Source of the DNA: Marchantia polymorpha subsp. ruderalis
Lineage: Eukaryota; Streptophyta; Marchantiopsida; Marchantiales; Marchantiaceae
DNA: 64,000 nt
Assembly: GCA_037833965.1 (NCBI GenBank)
Contig: AP031353.1
Location: 7,442,501-7,506,500 of the forward strand
Direction: 5' to 3'
Of this stretch, positions 22,414 to 32,935 are shown piece after piece. A model generated the notes under the pieces. That model ran no database searches, had not been told where the DNA came from, and was given only the letters and a program-made list of their open reading frames with translations. Numbering within the stretch: the first letter of the stretch is position 1; the number at the start of each line of letters is the position of its first letter. A program made the position numbers and the translations under genes.

Positions 22414-23799
22414 AGTGCGTTCGGTGAGAATATGAACAGCATCGTTTATATCAACATCCGAATATAGACAAATGGGGTTGAGACAAGGACAGTCATCTGG
22501 CGTCTTGCAATTGATCAAGGTTGAAGAAAGATTCCCTTTCGAAAACAGAGGGAGAGGCTAGTTCTGTCAACACGGAACGAAGATTGTTGCTGGCTGAAGT
22601 GAACGTTTTGTCGGAGTATAAACGAAGTGAACCGAATGAATGAAGAACAATGCGAGCGAGAATCAAAAGCACGCAAGGTTGAAAATGGAGACAAGAACAC
22701 TTGTAGCGTAATCCTACTTTCACAGGTTTCAGATTAGTTTGACATAAACATGGGCCCTAGCAGGTACAGGATACATGGTAATAAAGTGATACCATCATAA
22801 CCTATAAATTGACTTTAGCAACATAGCTACGAATCGTTCATCACTAGGTTGACGAGTGCGATCAATGCTTTCGCAACATCGTCCCTTGCGAAAACCCAAT
22901 GACTTGATGAAACTAGGTTTGGAGCCCAATTTCTTCAAGTCACGGATCTTCATTGGAATAAATAATAATTTCTGGCTCCTATAATCTCTTGTATGATCAG
23001 GAACATTATCAAATCAGTGGGTCCGCCATGGACACCCGGAAAGTCAAAGCAAAAAAATGTGGTGAAGATTCGGGAACGGTTTGTAGTTTCAAATACAACA
23101 CTTCGTGTAACACTCAAAGACGGACCAGTCAAAATCTCTGAAGCAGATAAGATTTAGTAAGAATAATGTAATACTTTCACTTTTATTGAATAATGTACTC
23201 TTTGAAACAATTCTTTAGATATTTTTATGAGTTAAACATTTTGAGATGGTACGTATCATCAAATAAGGATGCTAATTAGACTACACATCAAATAGAAAGG
23301 TAATCACAATTTTAAATATTGTAACAAAATTATATTTGAATATGCTTTAAACAGAAGAAAGAGACAAAGAGATGAACTAACATGTTTTCGTTTCAACGAT
23401 TTTATCATTTGAGCAATGCGCTTTATTTTTTTCATATGACATGTTTGGATTTATGATATGAGCAGACGACTGCAAAATCGGCCGTATGACTTGTTTCATT
23501 ACAGTAAATATATCAAATATTTGAGTTTACATGTACGATTACACCAGATCTTCATCTGAAGTCACGAATCGCTGTTATCTAGCATTTAGCATCAGAATTA
23601 TTTCTTAAGTCATGTATACAGCACAGTTTCTCTTAACGTGCAAGCAACTTTGAAAAATGTAACTTCTTGAGAGGTTTGACGTTGACCTCAGGAAGTAGCA
23701 TGCTGGTTCTATCAACTTCTATACGACGCGATAAACAAGCAAGAGTGCTCGTAGCACGGACGAAATTCGATTTCAGTTTCATATTTGAGGTGTAAAGAA
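22414..23799. other. No gene recognised
   Basis: Mixed-composition DNA to about 23150, then AT-rich. Short frames carry no recognisable motif. Confidence 0.4.
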
Positions 23800-24417
23800 C
23801 TCCAGACTCTGAAACTGGAACTGTGCATGAGTTCACATGCTTGACGGTTGAGCTAGAAGAGAAATTATATCAGCAATCGAGAACGTCGATTGCGCTTCTA
23901 CTCTGTTCAAAGTTCTTCAACATCATGTTTAGTAAACTTCCAAATAGCTTACCAATTTGTTCTGAACCTACAAGTTATGTGAAGTGAGACTACTACAGTA
24001 GAGTTATAGACTACAGTGCTACACCGATATGAAAAGAAATAAAATAAAGCACAAGAGGCTTTGTCAAACAGGCTGACAGCGCATGTGCCACTCAGTTGTC
24101 CAAATACATCCACTTGATTGAATAGATACAAAGAAGATGAACTTTGAAATCTACGTTGTTGTTGTCGAGTGTATCGTCACACTGATGCACTCAGTGTGAC
24201 TCACGTATCATGTTAGCTTGCACAACAAAGTCAACATCTTTTCTGACCTTCTAACACCATTGTCCAATCACAGAGTAGGGAGGAACACGCTTTTTGAGTT
24301 AGAATTTTGTCGCTACCTTGATCGCTCACACTATTCAGTGACGAGATCTGATTGAAGACTGTGCATGCTTTTTCCCCACACTTATCATCGAAGGGTCTGT
24401 CTTCCCATGAGTCTTTA
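23800..24417. repeat. Duplicated upstream segment, copy 1 (618 bp)
   Basis: Starts CTCCAGACTCTGAAACTGG and ends in TCTGTCTTCCCATGAGTC. It matches 25581-26197 collinearly over its full length with substantial divergence. Shared landmarks are TTCACATGCTTGAC, ATCATGTTTAGTAAA, AATACATCCACTTG, GCTTGCACAACAAAGTCAA, TGACCTTCTAACACCAT, GACAAGATCTGATTGAAGA-like and TCTGTCTTCCC. The segment contains a perfect 10-bp inverted repeat (24176-24200). No open frame is conserved between copies, so it looks noncoding. Confidence 0.85.
24176..24200. repeat. Inverted repeat GTCACACTGA / TCAGTGTGAC
   Basis: Perfect 10-bp arms with a 5-base spacer (TGCAC). The duplicate copy has the related pair GTCAGTGTGA (25934-25943) and TCACACTGAC (25961-25970), so the inverted TCACACTGA motif is present in both copies with different spacing. 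Confidence 0.8.
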
Positions 24418-25580
24418 TATTTCAAGTGTACACCAACATTAAAAAAAACTTTTGTGATTCTTTAATCTCAACGTTAGATTATTGTCTTATTTAGGTTATA
24501 TTCTTGTGATTCAAGTCATGGAGACATCATTTGATATGAATGAATTATATATGAGATGAAATTTTTCAAAATCGTTATGACAAAGGGATATACAAAGCAG
24601 CATAACATGTAAAATATCATTTTTCTATTAGAGTGAAGATGGAGAGAGTTTACAGGGAGAGTTGGAAGTTCAATTTTGAACTAGAGTTCAGTTCAACTGA
24701 CATTAATAACATCCAAAACTAAAGAATCAATTAAAAAACAAACTTAAATCATCAAAGATGATTATAATTGTTAGTTTTGAATGTAAAAAATACATAACTT
24801 CACTCACATTTATTTTAAAAGAAAATCATAAAATTAATGAAATCAAATGCAATGAACCATCAGACAATGTTTGAAATTTATTTGGCCCAACGTAAATGAA
24901 ATTGAATAATATTTTGACTCAAACCACAAGTGCATCATCATAGGAAACAGTACAAAAGTATGAAAAAATGTTAGTTTCTCATTAATTTTGAATTTAAAAG
25001 AAAGTGATAAAAATTTTGGAATCTTCTGATTAAAATCACAAGTTAATGAAAGAAGTGATGGAAAAGAATAGATAAAATTTATAAAAATTTCCAATTTCAA
25101 CCAGGAAAAAATGAAACAAGATATATATACAAAAAAAACTTTTGTAATTTGTTTGAAAATCAAATAAATCATCATCAGTTAATAGAAAGAGTTCCTAAAT
25201 AGATGAACTCACGTGAATAGTTTCTTGAAGAAATACATTTTTGAAATAGTTCAAAAAAAGTCTGGAGTGAAAAATAATATGCTTAACAATTTCCAGTTGG
25301 GGTCCGAAAAAATTTAAGATATCTAACAACTTGAGCACTGATTATCAAAGAATACTGTTGTGAGTTTCAAGAATACGTTTCACTAAGAGTAAACTCCAAT
25401 GGTTATGTGGTATAGAGCTTGGATCATCAGAGTGAATGCAACCTATTTTCCACGTGTATGCTTGTGCAGCAAAAGGGTATTTTATTATTTCATAGAATGA
25501 GAGATTGAAGGGACTATGTGAAAGCAATAATTGCACCAACTGTAACTTCAAAAAAGTTCTTTTACATGTTCACCATTGGA
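24418..25580. other. AT-rich spacer between the two duplicated segments
   Basis: Strongly AT-rich, with many stops in all frames. Nothing recognisable was found. Confidence 0.5.
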
Positions 25581-26197
25581 CTCCAGACTGTGCATGCATT
25601 CACATGCTTGACTGTTGAGGTAAAATAACAATCATACCAGCAGTTGAGAACCTCGAGTACTGGTATGCTCTGTACACAGTTCTTAGATATCATGTTTAGT
25701 AAATCATAAGAAATCTTATCAGTTTCTTCTGAACCTACACGTTATTTACAGATATGTATGTAGACAACTGTAATGGTCTTCAAAGTAAAAATAAAAAAAA
25801 GTAACATGCTTATTACACCAAGCTGACTACGCATGTGTCACTCAGCTGTCAGAATACATCCACTTGCTCGAAAAGATCAAACGTCCTAGATAAATGAATT
25901 ACAGTAGTACAGAAGAATCTTGTAATTTCAGTTGTCAGTGTGACGACATCGAGTATATCATCACACTGACGCATTCACCCACGTTTTCTCTTCGCTTGCA
26001 CAACAAAGTCAAGATCCACTCTGACCTTCTAACACCATGTTCCAAATCACAGAGTATGAAGGAACACGATTTCTGTGTTCAAATGTTTTCATTACCTTTA
26101 TCGCTCACAAGATGCAATGACAAGATCTGATTGAAGAAGTTGCATGTTTTTTCCCCGCGCTAGCCATCGTAGCGTCTGTCTTCCCGTTGGTCTTGAT
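25581..26197. repeat. Duplicated upstream segment, copy 2 (617 bp)
   Basis: Direct copy of 23800-24417, offset by 1781 bp. It ends about 585 bp before the ATG of the Roco gene relic, so it probably overlaps that gene's promoter or leader. The inverted TCACACTGA motif lies at 25934-25970. Confidence 0.85.
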
Positions 26198-26781
26198 GCA
26201 TCTAGATTCGCAGTCTCCCAGTACAATTGTACGTCCAGTTTTTACACAACTCAGGGTTAGTCACATCTGAGATATCTGCAATATCATTCAATCCATGACA
26301 TTCTGCTTGCACATCGCCTATCTTTGCTAAGAACTTTTCTTTTGGATTTCAGATCCACCTGCAGAGCTATCATCTTCTCCACTCAGTTCCCTCACCATTT
26401 CACATCACAGGATTCTCGAGAGAAGTGAAGTCCACTTTGCCACACGGTCTAGGATCTAGCTCAGAACCAGAATCCTGGTATTCTGCGTTCATTTTGATAC
26501 CCATCCCTTGTTTTGAGCTCGAGCAGCCTCGTGATTCAACTTTTCACAATCTCCCTAAGTTTCGGGGTGATTACTCTTCATACATCCGTTTATCGGCAGA
26601 GCTTGGTGTTATATTTGTGTAGTTAATCATTCAGAGTGCAAGAAGTCTCATCCCCAGCACTCATTCAGTTTTCTTCGGGAGAGCCCAGCTTTCGGATCGA
26701 GGAGAGGGCCTCCTGTAAGTCCAGTTACACTTCGCCCGCGCAGACCAAGCAGCATCTTACTCTGTGAGAGTGGAGGAGAGG
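26198..26781 (+). promoter_or_regulatory. Probable leader/proximal upstream region of the Roco gene
   Basis: Moderately GC-rich DNA directly upstream of the Roco ATG. I cannot identify a TATA element or transcription start with confidence; the assignment is by position only. Confidence 0.3.
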
Positions 26782-26994
26782 ATGGAAGGTGCAGGTGGGT
26801 CAATCGTCAGTGACGCTGCTGAACTTACGACACGGGGAATGGACTCCGAGAGGATGGAAGGTGCAGGTGGGTCAATCGTTAGTGACGCTGCTGAACTTAC
26901 GACACGGGGAATGGACTCCGAGAGGATGGAAGGTGCAGGTGGGTCAATCGTCAGTGACGCTGCTGAACTTACGACACGGGGAATGGACTCCGCA
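26779..26994 (+). repeat. In-frame 72-bp minisatellite, 3 copies
   Basis: Units start at 26779, 26851 and 26923. Each encodes 24 residues: RMEGAGGSIVSDAAE then LTTRGMDSE. The units are almost identical at DNA level (one C/T difference in unit 2, and a changed last codon in unit 3), so the expansion is recent. Confidence 0.95.
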
Positions 26995-29900
26995 GACGAG
27001 GAACAGGAGCTTCCCTCCGCCATCCAGGACCTTATACGGCGTCTGGAAGGAGAAGGCGAGCCTATAACGGCGCTTCCCGATTTAAGCGGGCCAAAATTTC
27101 TGGAGTTTTTCCCGAAGCGTGAATCGCTCTCGACGATCACAGGGTGGAGAAGCCAAGTGCGCCTTCAAGTGCTGGAGGCAATCGCCAGGTGCAACACCCT
27201 TAAGATTCTGAGCGTGTACTGTATCTGTGAGGGAGATATATCGAGGCTGACGGATAGCGAATGGAAGGTAGTTTTGAAAGGATTCAGGTATAGCACCGTT
27301 CTACGAACGATAGAGGTTAGAGCTGTGAGACGGAGGGATTCAGAGGCGGAAGTGGAGAGTTGGTATTTAGAGCTGGGGAAAATTCTGAGTACCTCTAGCG
27401 TAACAGAATTGAAATTGATCTCTTGCTACTTGAGTGCCAGATGTATCTTGAATCTTGCCTCAGGATTGCAAGGAAATTCGAATTCTAAACTCCAGTCTTT
27501 ACACCTAAACTGCTCGTGGGATGACACGAATGTGGTGAAGCATGTGGCTGACATGATCAACAGTGCTCCTCTATTAGAAACGTTGGAATTACTCTCCAAA
27601 TGGCACCAAATGGAGGACGAGACCGTTGGAATCCTATCCCATGCTTTGATTAAGAGGTCGTCTTTGAAAGAATTGAAGTTGGGGTGTGGGTGGGGAGGGG
27701 ACTTGTGGAGAGTCATGTCCCCACAAGAACAGGCCTTGTGTGGACTGTCCCCACAAGAACCGGACTTGTGGGGAGCGGCCTTGTTGCTGAAAGCCTTGGC
27801 CGGAGATGATGGCAACCGATCCGTTGAACGTCTTCGGCTAACGCATTGGAGAGGACTCGGAGACTGTATAGGAAAACTTCTTACTTGCAACCCATCATTG
27901 AAGGAAATGGAGTTGAACGTCTTGGAGATGAGTCCTGAGGAATGGCACCAGCTCGGCGAAGTCATACGTGACAATGCTATAGCAACAACTATACTTGCTA
28001 AGTTTAACTTCTGCGGTGGAGATCAATGGAAGTCAATAGAAGCTCTTGCTTCTTCTGCTAGCTCTGATGTCAAGGACCCCATTGTGGAGCTTGATCTCCT
28101 CCTACCTTCGGGTAACTTTGACTTTTACTTGATGTTATCATTAGCCCTTCTAGGTAGGGTACTGCGCGGAGAAATCAAATCTCTAAAATCTGTGAGTATA
28201 GCAATTTTTCATAATGAAAAAATGATGTATTTCAGTATGAATGGGAAAACAGGAGAAACTTCAGTCCTGAAGAGACTGGAATTTTCTGTTCGAAGCAAAG
28301 ATCTCCGGAAGGGAGTATGGGGGTACCTGCTTGGGTGCATGCGGGGGAACCTCCTGACTCACTTGGATTTATCTGACTCAGAACTCGACGAGGAGGCGTT
28401 CAGGGACCTGATGGCGGTACTGCAAGTGAACTTGGCTCTCCAGACAATAGACGTCTCACGAACATCATGGGCAAAGGACGGAAAGGCGGCGCAGATTCAA
28501 GACGCACTAAAGCAGAACGAGAAGCGGGCCAGCTACATGCACTTGTTTAGAGAGGCCAACTTAACATTTGGAGATGCAAAAGCTGGTCGACTCTTCTTAT
28601 GCGGCTCTCCTAGAGCAGGTAAAATGCTCTATAAATTCCATTTAGGGAAAAAGTGAGAATTTACGCATTCCAATGCGTAGAAATAAACGTAAGCAAACTA
28701 CTTTCATAAAACTAAGGTTGACACAAAAAATGTTATTCTAAAATAGATATATTGATGTGTGTACATAAATAGTAAAAGAACTAAGAAGTTAAAATGTGTA
28801 AATCATTGATTATATAACTTCAATTATTTTGGTGATTTCTACATTTTTTAATCAAGATTATCTTCACATATTAAGAATAATATCATGTCATATTGTATCT
28901 AAAGAATATCATATCAAAGCCTCTGAGAAGATATCGTTAATAACAAGTTGTATATTTTGTGATTCTTTTTTCTAACGTGCAGGCAAAACTCAATTGCGCA
29001 AAACCTTGATGAGGATAAATCAAGGCAAAAGCTGGCTTGAAATTCGCAGTCTACGCAATAAATGGAACACATTGGGGAGGACAACAGGCATTGAAGTGGA
29101 GTTATTGCAAAACAATGACAAAATGCAAATCTCAGTTTGGGATCTTGCGGGACAATGGATTTTTCGTACCCTTCAAAATGTGCTTTTTACTCAAACCAAC
29201 AGCTTCTGTCTTTTTCTTTTTGTGTATAATCCTTTCTGTGAGGAAACATCTTCAAACAAACCAGACTCTTGTTTTAGAACAAGAGTCTGGAGTTGGAGGA
29301 CTAGTTGAGTTTCATCACATCTAGCACTATGGTCACAGGAAGTGATCTTCCCCAAGTTTTTATTGTGATTTCTCACAAGGATAAAGCCACATACAACTCT
29401 CTGAGTTGGGCTCACTCCATAGTTGACAAACTCACCAAAAGGTTACAAGCACCAAGGAGCATAGAAATTGCCCTATATGGTCATCCGACAAGTTTCGTGA
29501 TTTCTGTGCTCCCATCTTGACACAATATATTCCATCATCTTCTGCTCACTCTGGTGATCATTCAAAGATAATGGAGTCCACTATATCATATTTGAATGAT
29601 GTTGGATCCATCATATACATTCCCAACCTTGACTACATCATTGTTAATCCCAACTGGCTTACCAATACCTTCTTGGGTGAGCTCATAGCTATAGGTCAAC
29701 AATTTCAAGTTCAAGAGTTGCAGTATTCTAGGAGTAGCTCATACACAAGCAAGGACGGATTTGTGAGTCATAGTGTCTTTGCTAGGTTGATAGAAGAGTT
29801 TCTGAAAAAACAACCACATCGACAGAGAGGTGTGAACAGAGAGGAGGTTGAAAACATCCTTGTCAACTTAGATTTGTGTTTCAAGCTCGAAGATACTTCT

Positions 29901-31737
29901 CAGTATTTTATTCCTTCGTTCATCCCCGAGCATGCAAGCAAGGAAGAATAGAAGCATCAAGAAGGGGCGCACGTGGAGTTGATGTATTGGGAAAATCTGT
30001 ATGAGACTTCACAATTTGTCGGCATTCGGATTCAATGCCAAGATGAAAGAACAATGTCACTAACTGCTGCATTTTTTCCGCGCTTCCATGTGAGGTTGAA
30101 TCATGATTTCACATACACAGTGAAATAATTCTTTGCGTCAAGTTCTGATTGTAATTAGCATATGATGAAGAGATTGTTCCCATTCTATTTATTGTAACAA
30201 ATTATTCGAATGTCTCACTAAGGATTTACAAACTTTTGTATGATTGTAGATGTTCATGAGACGCAAGTTGATATCCGAGATGCATATTTCCGAGGAGAAT
30301 GTGACTTGCTCTCGACATTATCTCTGACTTTTCCTTGATGGACATTAGATCTATGTTGAGCACGTTAAGAGCAAAAAGTCCCACAAATACGTAGATGTTC
30401 TGATGTTATGCTCGAGGCATAAGTCAAGGGAGGTGGCTACTAAGTATGTGATGAAGCATATCGTCCAGGAGTTGATATCATTTTGCGCATCACCGAAAGG
30501 TTGTCCTGGGGTGGCGTTAGTGCTAGGTGTGATCCAAACATTTTGCGTGGAGACGCTGATTCCGAGTCATCTCAGAGGAGCCATTCTGATTGAGAAGCTA
30601 AAATTGGACTTCATTCGTAGCATCAATGACAAACTTGAGGAAATGCCGTTGGAAACGTCGCAGTTGGAAGAGTTGCTACACTATGAGTATTGTTGGCCTC
30701 CGATTGAAAGGCACACAGGCGGAAGATCCGAACGAGCTAGGGATTTATTGTGGGAGAGCGAAGTGGAAGCAGTGAATGAAATTCGACAAGAACAAATTGA
30801 AGAATTGAAGAAATTGCAGGAAGGTTTAATTAGCGTGGAGAATGATTTGGCTCAGTCAAATCTTGAAGCTGAATACATGGTTAGCGACTCGAATTTTCTC
30901 CAAATGAAAGACTGCAAACCACCTACATCCAGGTGCTTGAGTCGGGCCAGCACAAGTGTGGAGAATCGTTCGACCCTACTTGTTTTGTTGAAGATCGACC
31001 AACTAGCAGAAAAGCTAGTACAAAAGGTTGATGGTTTAGATGAGAGGTTGAGATCAGTGCAGAGCATTGTGCAGAGATTGGAGATGAAGATGGGACAGAT
31101 ACTCTCTCTGCACCAAGAATTGCTGTCAACTATGAGCGACTTTGTGTCTAAAGTGGACCGTATCATTCAGTATTCTCATTCGCTTGAGCAAGCTAGAACC
31201 CCCAAGCGACCTTACATGACAAATGATGTTGGCATTTTTTATAGAATGAGTGTTGTTCTGCATAACGGGACAGCCGTTCGGTTACAATTGATGTGTGAGT
31301 CAGTGATTGGATTTCATATTGTCAAAGATCAAGAAGGTTTGAAGATACGCTTGGATCGGGAGAATAGCTCGTTGATTCGGAAAACTATTGAAATCTCATA
31401 CAAAGTCATGTATTATGCTGTGAAGGCTGGACTGGATAAGACCCTCAATTTGGGCCAAGCGATTCCGGATTGGGAAGATTTCAAATCTGATATTGTTCAG
31501 TTGGACGGTATCAGCGATGATGATCATAGAGCATTTCTAAAAGGTGGGGAAAGCAAGGAGCTGCAGGAAGCATGGTTGAGGATTCAGCAAACTCTTGCGC
31601 CTCAGCTTCAAAATCGCTATTCTGGAATCTTCAAGTTGTATCAGGTGAAATACGTGAGTTCAGAAAAAGGTGGGCATGCATGGGTGTGCGAGAAGTGCAT
31701 GAATAAAGGCCTTCGTAGTGGAATTTTGACATGTTAG
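26782..31737 (+). pseudogene. Roco (LRR-Roc-COR) gene with disrupted GTPase and COR regions
   Basis: Exon 1 (26782-28618) is fully open. It encodes three 24-residue repeats and then leucine-rich repeats (for example LTHLDLSDSELDEEAFRDLM). A phase-1 intron (28619-28982) splits the P-loop, which joins as GSPRAGKTQL. The Roc domain continues with VWDLAGQ (G3) and VISHKDK (G4). It is then damaged: a frameshift at a hairpin (29261-29290), TAG at 29302-29304, a second shift near 29445 with an apparent deletion, and TAG at 29949-29951. COR is recognisable (YLNDVGSIIYIPNLDYIIV, NPNWLTNTFLGEL). A 130-bp intron (30120-30249) follows, then TGA at 30325-30327 and TAG at 30346-30348. The C-terminal coiled region (30403-31737) is open and ends VCEKCMNKG...ILTC. 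Roco GTPases are multidomain signalling proteins; TORNADO1 is the Arabidopsis relative. Read-through of exon 1 would give an LRR-only protein ending at 28656. Confidence 0.85.
29261..29290. repeat. 13-bp perfect hairpin at the Roco frameshift
   Basis: CCAGACTCTTGTT, loop TTAG, AACAAGAGTCTGG. The reading frame changes exactly across this structure: frame 2 before it, frame 1 after it. Confidence 0.95.
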
Positions 31738-32599
31738 GATTTTGAAGAGGTTAGAATGCCACTATGCAATTGACAAGCATATGCTTAGACCCTCATGCAA
31801 TATACACCTCTGCAAATTCTTCCTTGCAGTTTTCACAAGAAGAAGTATTTTATAATCTTTGCCATAATGTTAATCTCACAGTCATGTTTCACAGTGTTCA
31901 GCTAAACTATCAAGATGACTTTTTGAGGGTAGAGTGTTCAAATTGTCTCGTTGGAAGTCTCACTATGATGAAAACCCCTCCCTTGACACGTGAGGGTAGT
32001 CACGAACTTCCACACATGTCACTGACTGATTCTTCTGTTGTCCCACGATGAAGGTCCAACAAATATATGATGGACCGGAACTAAAAATTGTATTCGGTGT
32101 TGTCATTTTCAAGTAGTATCCGTGTTCCATTTGAGAGAGCAATATAAACTGAAGAAAATGCTTTTCCTAGATTTCATGCACAATATCCGATCTGTGAAGC
32201 TCAGAAATTTGTAGCTCACGTGAATCTGCTTCTGGCGCTTCTTTGTATTAGCGGAAGATTTCACGAGATTCCTTAGGAGGCGTAACTTTAGTTCGAATGC
32301 ATCTGACCCGTAAAACAAAACCTCTGCACAAATCTCTCCTATGATATATTGTTGAGGTGTTATCAGGGTATTTCGTTCCTTATTCTCCGTGCGTCACCAT
32401 GATAACATGCTTTTTCATAGCCGGGTTCTCAGCTCAGTTTAAATCGCCAGCAGGCTCAGAACTGTCACGTGTATAAATGTGGTAGTTTCGAAGCACAGAT
32501 GCTTTTGCAATTGGACTGCGTGTGGACGTTGAGTTGAAGACACTCTTTACGTGGAGCATAAATTTTCAAAGGATGCACGACCCCGTTTGCTGAATATCA
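31738..32599. other. Downstream of the Roco relic; no gene recognised
   Basis: May contain its 3' untranslated region. Short open frames without motifs. Confidence 0.4.
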
Positions 32600-32935
32600 T
32601 GGGGAATGTGATCAACCTGCAGATGGCCTGAGAAAACTTCTGTACAGACACTGGAGACGAACCTGCAGATGGCCTGACAGAACTTCCCGACAGACACTCG
32701 AGATTCGTTTCGAGTGTCTGATGATGGCCTGAGAAGTTGCGTAAACTGCAGTATAGTGCGTTTTTTGTGGTGATGTCGTTGTCCCAGGTGGTGATGCACA
32801 GCTTATTCAAGGCCAAGGAAGTGCTGAGGGTGCGAGACGAACCTGCAGATGGCCTCTGAAGTTGCGTAAACTGCAGGTCTGCTGTGTAGCACGACTTTCG
32901 TGGTGATGTCAGTGTCCCAGGTGGTCTCAGCCATC
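32600..32935. repeat. Irregular local repeats (GAACCTGCAGATGGCCT family)
   Basis: CCTGCAGATGGCCT occurs at about 32616, 32661 and 32842. TGATGGCCTGAGAAGTTGCG, AAACTGCAG and GTGGTGATGTC...GTCCCAGGTGGT occur twice (about 32722-32791 and 32848-32921). The block is duplicated with rearranged order and small insertions. No coding sense is evident. Confidence 0.8.
32691..32720. repeat. 11-bp perfect hairpin in the local repeat block
   Basis: CAGACACTCGA, spacer GATTCGTT, TCGAGTGTCTG. It interrupts the repeat unit: the right arm is followed by ATGATGGCCTGAG, which is the unit sequence. Confidence 0.9.
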
